Positions 59,568 through 64,000 of a stretch of DNA of 64,000 nucleotides are shown here, piece after piece (the first letter of the stretch is position 1; the number at the start of each line of letters is the position of its first letter). The position numbers and the translations under genes were made by a program. The notes beneath the pieces are model-generated. The model was not told the DNA's origin and did no database searches. It saw only the letters and a program-made list of their open reading frames with translations. The stretch is from Jannaschia seohaensis (GTDB taxonomy: Bacteria > Pseudomonadota > Alphaproteobacteria > Rhodobacterales > Rhodobacteraceae): positions 1-64,000 of the forward strand of contig NZ_UETC01000010.1 in assembly GCF_900116765.1 (NCBI RefSeq), in the 5' to 3' direction.

Positions 59568-60365
59568 TCACACCCGGCACACGGGCGGCGGGCCCTCCCG
59601 CCGCTCTTGGTCCAGAAGGGCAGCGAGGACGGGCTCCGAGACGGCGCCGACCACGACCGTCCGTCCCACGACCAGAGCCGGCGTCCCGACGAAGCCGAAA
59701 AGCCGCGCGAGGGCGCTCGTGATGCGCAGACGCTGCGAGACGGCGTCGCTCTCCATATCGGCCCGCAACCGATCGCCGTCCACGCCGATCTCCCGGGCCA
59801 GCGCCTGGAGGTATTCGGGCGTCGGAACGAACCGGCTCCGCATCAGCCGCCTGTGGAACGCCGCGTAAGCGCCCTGCATGTCGGCGGCGAGCGCGGCGCG
59901 GGCGGCGGCGACCGATGCCGTCCCCAGCCTCGGCCACTCATGCCAGGTGACCCGGACGCCGCTTTCGGAGCGGGCCTGGAGATCCGAGAGACGCTCGGTC
60001 AGAACGCGGCAGAACGGGCAATTGTAGTCCGAGAAGGCCGCGATCGGCACGGCCCCGGCGGGGGACGGACCGCCGAACAGGCTTCCGCAAAGATTGGCGC
60101 GCAGTTCCGCCGGGGGGAGGGGGCTGTCTGCCGCGCCTGGCGCCTCCAACCCGATAAAGGGCTGTGCGATGCCGCTGGTCTCGCCTGCCGCGATGCGGCG
60201 GAAGCCTGGGGGATCGTCCAAAGGTTCGAAATCGAAAACGCCGACGAAATGAGGCGCGATCCTCGGCCAAGCCCACCAGGCCCCGACCGCCGCCGCCGCG
60301 ATTGCGAGCAGCGCGCCACGACGGGGCAGGGGGCGCGGCGTGTCTCCCGCCGGGTCCACGCTCAT
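59568..60365 (-). CDS. Membrane-anchored DsbA/thioredoxin-fold thiol protein
   Basis: A 265-residue protein: an N-terminal signal anchor (RRGALLAIAAAAVGAWWAWP) and a periplasmic DsbA-type domain with active site NCPFC (in AFSDYNCPFCRVLTERL) and the cis-Pro loop GTPALVVG. Extra cysteines (LRANLCGSL, PPVCRV at the end) could form a second pair. The ATG at 60365 overlaps the stop of the cytochrome gene. In this operon it may reduce or load cysteines on copper proteins or the cytochrome haem site. The two genes before it carry stop codons, but this one is intact. Confidence 0.8.
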   Translation of the reverse strand: MSVDPAGDTPRPLPRRGALLAIAAAAVGAWWAWPRIAPHFVGVFDFEPLDDPPGFRRIAAGETSGIAQPFIGLEAPGAADSPLPPAELRANLCGSLFGGPSPAGAVPIAAFSDYNCPFCRVLTERLSDLQARSESGVRVTWHEWPRLGTASVAAARAALAADMQGAYAAFHRRLMRSRFVPTPEYLQALAREIGVDGDRLRADMESDAVSQRLRITSALARLFGFVGTPALVVGRTVVVGAVSEPVLAALLDQERREGPPPVCRV

Positions 60366-60829
60366 TGGGACGCTTCGTCTTGTGCGGTGACAAAGCGCTG
60401 ATGGGCCCGCTCGCGCTCCGGCCATTGCGTCTTGATCCATTCGAGAACGTCGCGGAGTTCGGCTTCGGAATAGCTCTCGCCGAAGCCGGGCATGTTGCTC
60501 TGGTAGCCGCCGCCGACAACCGCCGCCGTGCCGCGCATGGTGATCTCCAGAAGGACGCGGTCGGAATGGTGCCATGTATGGCCCGTCGCATCGTGGGGCG
60601 GAGCCGGCAGCTTTCCGTCGGGGCCGGGAAAGCGCCAGTCCGGTTGCCCTGCGAGATCAGCGCCGTGGCAGGCGGCGCAGGCCTCGGCGTAGATCGCTTC
60701 GCCGCGGGCAAGGTCGGCGGTGGGGAGCGGGGGGCCATCGGCCCCGCGCGTCGCGCCGCTCCAAAACCAGACCGCCGTGGCCGCCCCGGCCAGGAGGCCG
60801 AGCGCCGCAAGAGACTATCGTTGATTCAC
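60362..60829 (-). pseudogene. Cytochrome c with an amber codon at position 5
   Basis: An intact 150-codon frame (60362-60814) encodes a class I cytochrome c: haem site CAACH in AEACAACHGADLAGQP, axial Met in SNMPGF and a helical end ELRDVLEWIKTQWPERE. The only suitable start is GTG at 60829, which overlaps the ATPase stop (GTGA) and reads M-N-Q-R-TAG-S-L-A-A-L-G-L-L-A-G. The TAG at 60815-60817 therefore sits just before the signal anchor. No ATG, GTG or TTG lies between it and the haem domain in this frame. Either one base (for example CAG to TAG) has inactivated the gene, or an unusual start such as CTG is used. Confidence 0.65.
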
Positions 60830-63273
60830 AGTTTCATTGCCCGTAGCCGCAAGGAATTTCCGATCACCGACACCGAGGAGAGGCTCATGGCCGCCGCCGC
60901 GATCATCGGCGACAGAAGGACGCCGAAGATCGGGAACAGGATGCCTGCCGCCACCGGGACGCCGGCCGTGTTGTAGATGAAGGCGAAAAACAGGCTCTCG
61001 CATATATTGCGCATCGTGGCCTGCGCCAGCAAGCGGGCGCGGAGGATGCCGCGCAGATCGCCCTTCACCAGCGTCACGCCTACGCTTTCGACTGCGACAT
61101 CCGCGCCGGTGCCCATGGCGATGCCCACATCGGCGGCGGCAAGCGCTGGCGCGTCGTTGACGCCGTCCCCGGCCATGGCCACCGAAAGGCCCTTGTCCTT
61201 CAGACCCGTGATCAGGTCCGCCTTGTCCTCTGGCGACACGCCTGCGCGCAGCTCGTCGATGCCCAGTTCGCGGGCGACCGCTTCGGCGGTGCGCTGGCTG
61301 TCGCCGGTGACCAAGACGATGCGCAGACCAGCGGCGTGCAGGTCGCGGATCGCGTCGGGTGTCGTCTCCTTGATGCGATCTGCGACGGCGACGATCCCCG
61401 CCAGTAGGCCCTCGACGGAGAGCAGCATCGCCGTCTTCCCCGCGTCTTGAAGATCTGAGACCTGCGCCGCCGCCGCGGCCATGTCGATGCCGAGCTCTTC
61501 CATCAGCCGTGCGTTGCCCAGGGCGACCGCGGCGCCGTCGACCGTGCCGCGCACGCCTTTGCCTGTCACGGCATCGAAGTCGCGCGCGTCGAGCCGGGGC
61601 GCGCCGCGGTCTTCGGCGCCCGCCAGGATCGCTTCGGCCAGCGGATGCTCCGAGCCCCGCTCCAACGCCGCCGCGATGGCTAGGATGCGGGCTTCGTCCT
61701 GCGCGCCGAAGGCCACCACGTCGGTCAGGCTGGGTCGTCCCTCGGTCAGCGTGCCGGTCTTGTCGAGCACCAGCACATCGACCTTGGCGAAGCGCTCCAG
61801 CGCCTGCGCGTCGCGGATCAGCACGCCCGCCCGTGCCCCGCGCCCCGTGGCCACCATGATCGACATGGGCGTGGCCAGCCCAAGCGCGCAGGAGCAGGCG
61901 ATGATGAGCACGCTGACAGCCGCGACGACGGCATAGCCGAGCGCGGGCGACGGCCCGAAGGCCAGCCAGAGGACGAAGGCCAGAGCGGCGATGCCGATCA
62001 CGGTCGGGAGGAAATAGCCGGCCACCCGGTCGGCCAGCGCCTGGATTGGCGCGCGCGACCGCTGCGCCTGCGCCACCATCGACACGATGCGGCTGAGCAC
62101 CGTATCGCTTCCCACCGCCTCGGCTGTCATCACGAAGGAGCCGGCCTTGTTCAGCGTGCCGCCGGTCACGGCATCGCCCGATGTCTTTTCGACCGGGACC
62201 GGCTCCCCCGTGATCATGCTTTCGTCGACCGAGAATCGGCGCTCGGCGACGGTGCCATCAACGGGAGCGGCCTCTCCGGGCCGCACGCGCAGGCGGTCGC
62301 CGGCTTTGACGGCCTCCAGAGGCACGTCTTCCTCGCCCGTCTCGGTCACGCGCCGCGCGGTCTTGGGCGCAAGGTCCATGAGCGCCCGGATCGCGTCGCC
62401 GGTGCGGTCGCGGGCGGTGAGTTCCATGACCTGGCCGACCAGCACCAGGATCAGGATGACCGCCGAAGCCTAGAAATGGAGCGGCGGGCCGTGATGCCCC
62501 TGCAATTCCGCCGGAAAGATGCCGGGCAGCAGCAGCGACACCAAGCTGAAGCCATAGGCGGCGCCGGTCCCGATCGCGATAAGGGTCCACATGTTGAGAT
62601 TGCCGGTCACGATCGAGGTCCAGCCGCGCTTGAAGAACGGCTGGGCCACCCAGACCACGACCGGCGTGGCCAGCAGGAATTGCAGCCATCGCACCGTTGC
62701 GCCCCCGAACCACTCGGCCCAGGGCTGGCCCATCATGCCGGCCATCTCCAGCAGCAGAACGGCAAGCGCCAGGGGGCCGCCGATCCAGAGCCGTCTGCGA
62801 AAATCGACGAGCTCGGGGTTCGGGCCCGCATCGGCCGTTGGCAGCATCGGCTCCCGCGCCATGCCGCAGATCGGGAAGTCGCCCGGTCCCTCCTGCACGA
62901 TCTCGGGATCCATCGGGCAAGTGTAGAGCGTCCCCTCGGGCATCGGTTCGGGCGCGGGCCGGTCGCCGAGATAGTCTTCGGGCGCAGCCTCGAACTTCTC
63001 CCGGCAGCGGCCAGAGCAGAAGTAGAACCGGTCGCCCGCATGCTTGGTCATATGGCGCGCGGTGGCGCGGGTGACGGTCATGCCGCAGACCGGGTCCTCC
63101 GCCTCAATATAAGCGCCTGGATCGGCGGCGAACTTCTCCCGGCAGCCGTCGCTACAGAAATGATAGAGATGGCCGCCATGGTCGAGGCGCGGCTTGCCGG
63201 CCTCTGGGTCGACGATCATACCGCAAACGGGGTCGCGGGTGATGACCTCGGCCTCTTGCGGTCTCTCGGGCAT
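60826..63273 (-). pseudogene. YHS-containing copper-type P1B-ATPase interrupted by an amber codon
   Basis: Repaired length 815 residues. In order: two YHS metal domains (DPVCGMIVD, YHFCSDGCREKF; DPVCGMTVT, YFCSGRCREKF), a zinc/copper-binding segment (YTCPMDPEIVQEG, ICGMAREPM), first membrane helices, then TAG at 62470-62472 where relatives have FEAxAVI (here HF[17 protein letters not shown]). The rest holds [11 protein letters not shown], the phosphorylation site [19 protein letters not shown] and [10 protein letters not shown]. The transport motif normally CPC reads CSC ([11 protein letters not shown]). GTG at 63282 is an alternative start; ATG 63273 has GGAAGGG upstream. Likely copper exporter ancestry, now probably inactive unless the stop is an error. 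Confidence 0.8.
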
Positions 63274-63297
63274 GGGTATCACCCTTCCATCGGTAAG

Positions 63298-63328
63298 ATG
63301 GTAGGGCTTCGAGTTACTGGAAGGTCAA
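63298..63328 (-). promoter_or_regulatory. MerR/CueR-type promoter with 19-bp spacer
   Basis: On the minus strand TTGACC (63323-63328), a 19-bp spacer and TACCAT (63298-63303). The spacer holds the dyad CTTCCAGT-A-ACTCGAAG. Over-long spacers with a dyad between -35 and -10 are typical of MerR-family activation; CTTCC..GGAAG-like arms suit CueR. It lies 25 bases before the ATPase start. No merR-type gene is in the window. Confidence 0.65.
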
Positions 63329-63329
63329 G

Positions 63330-63803
63330 GGTGTCTCGGCTCTCGGTCCAGCCGATCGGCGTCCTGTCCCTCGAACGGGCTTCAAGGCGGAAGCTTCGCG
63401 CTGCCCTCCGGCGACGTCAGGACCGGCAGCGGGCCACCCTGGACATCCGCTCCTTCGATTTCTGGGTGCCGAGTGATGTTAGCAACGGGCGCAATGCCGC
63501 CTGTCAAAGGGACGTGGACGCCTTGATCTGACGGCTAGCCCGACGTGACGCAACCGTCCGAGGGCAGCGAAAGATGGCCCGCGCCCGCCGGACCCGCCTG
63601 GGCTTGGCGGCTGGGCCGACCCGACTGCGGTGCGGAGCCTCAGGGACCGAAGACGCCCTGAGCGCCTGGGCAATCCTGGACGGGGTCAAGGCCCGGCCCT
63701 CCCTTTCTGGTGAAGCGATCCAGATGCCGTTTGCATCCGTCTGACACGAGCGGGTAAGGCCGGCAGACTAACCGGGCAGAATGCCCCTATTGCATTGGGA
63801 AAA
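63330..63803. other. Intergenic region without a convincing gene
   Basis: About 470 bases between the divergent ATPase promoter and the last gene. A plus-strand GTG frame (63330-63531, 66 codons, arginine-rich start) ends in TGA but shows no ribosome site or recognisable domain. Short minus-strand frames look random. It must contain the promoter of the right-edge gene; none stood out. Confidence 0.35.
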
Positions 63804-64000
63804 ATGACATTGAAAGCAGGACGACATATCCTCATCGCCGCTCTCTTGGTGATTTCGGCGCAGGCCGCGTTTGCGGAGACGCGCAGTCTCGATCCGGACG
63901 CCCTCAGCCCCGCTCTCGAAGGGCGAACCTCGGATTTCCTGGCGGTCGATCTTGGCGATGGCACGCGTTGCGAGCTTGCCGGGAGCGATCTGACGCGCCG
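63804..64000 (+). CDS. Secreted protein, cut by the window edge
   Basis: The first 65 codons of a gene running off the right edge. ATG at 63804 after GGGAAAA. The N-terminus is a clear Sec signal peptide (RHILIAALLVISAQAAFAET), followed by RSLDPDALSPALEGRTSDFL and a VDLGDGTRCELAG segment that puts one cysteine in the mature part. Nothing more can be said without the rest of the gene. Confidence 0.55.
   Translation, partial: MTLKAGRHILIAALLVISAQAAFAETRSLDPDALSPALEGRTSDFLAVDLGDGTRCELAGSDLTR

Noticed and set aside
60362-63273. Recoding of TAG as a sense codon
   Set aside because: Other genes in the window (gspD, gspF, gspM, lldD) end properly at TAG, so general amber reading is unlikely.

Overview
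The window looks like chromosome of an alphaproteobacterium, most likely Rhodobacteraceae (Roseobacter-like). It is GC-rich and has many GTG starts and ATGA/TGATG operon overlaps. It also has a beta-hydroxyaspartate-cycle-type aldolase, a sulfoacetate gene pair and a G/C hairpin block of the kind common between genes in that family. No rRNA, tRNA, CRISPR array, transposase or prophage was seen. Genes fill nearly all of the window; the only stretches over 300 bases without a convincing gene are 38722-39074 and 63330-63803.

Layout. (1) 227-2196: ureide/glyoxylate genes, a (S)-ureidoglycine aminohydrolase overlapping a BhcC-like hydroxyaspartate aldolase. (2) 2201-9789: a 1003-residue permease/FG-GAP/UnbV fusion, three tandem secreted proteins with self-cleaving S74 chaperone tails, and a small periplasmic protein. 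(3) 9841-23867: two SEL1-repeat proteins, then a compact type II secretion system (gspO; gspGHIJKLM; gspCDEF) with a TPR-like lipoprotein inside it. (4) 23872-26868: a carbamoyltransferase, SGNH hydrolase and small-protein module. (5) 26981-34093: a putative sulfoacetate operon (tctA-tctB-tctC-sauS-sauT) with a divergent LacI regulator and a palindromic operator. tctA carries a one-base frameshift and tctB an early TGA. (6) 34098-38721: glgB followed by a probable glucosylglycerol hydrolase.

(7) 39274-54122: a sugar/sugar-acid locus. One arm runs leftwards (binding protein, SDR, two permeases, ABC ATPase, diketo-acid hydrolase, MFS protein). The other runs rightwards (regulator, SDR, M24-fold protein, two SDRs, FMN lactate-type dehydrogenase). 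The 2-keto-3-deoxy-fuconate-type dehydrogenase, the hydrolase and the lactate dehydrogenase fit non-phosphorylative 6-deoxyhexose breakdown to pyruvate plus L-lactate. The regulator between the arms is unusual: a winged-helix domain fused to a cytoplasmic copy of a family-1 solute-binding protein. (8) 54342-59455: an EthA-like flavin monooxygenase, a membrane spermidine-synthase-like protein and a YejA-like binding protein. (9) 59568-63328: a copper-type operon (P1B-ATPase, cytochrome c, DsbA-like thiol protein) behind a MerR-type promoter with a 19-bp spacer. The ATPase and the cytochrome each carry an in-frame amber codon, and the ATPase CPC motif reads CSC, which suggests decay or sequence error. 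The right edge cuts a secreted protein gene.

The least conventional items are the HTH-solute-binding-protein regulator, the permease-FG-GAP fusion, the M24-fold protein lacking one metal ligand in a sugar operon, and the secreted S74 triplet near the secretion system.
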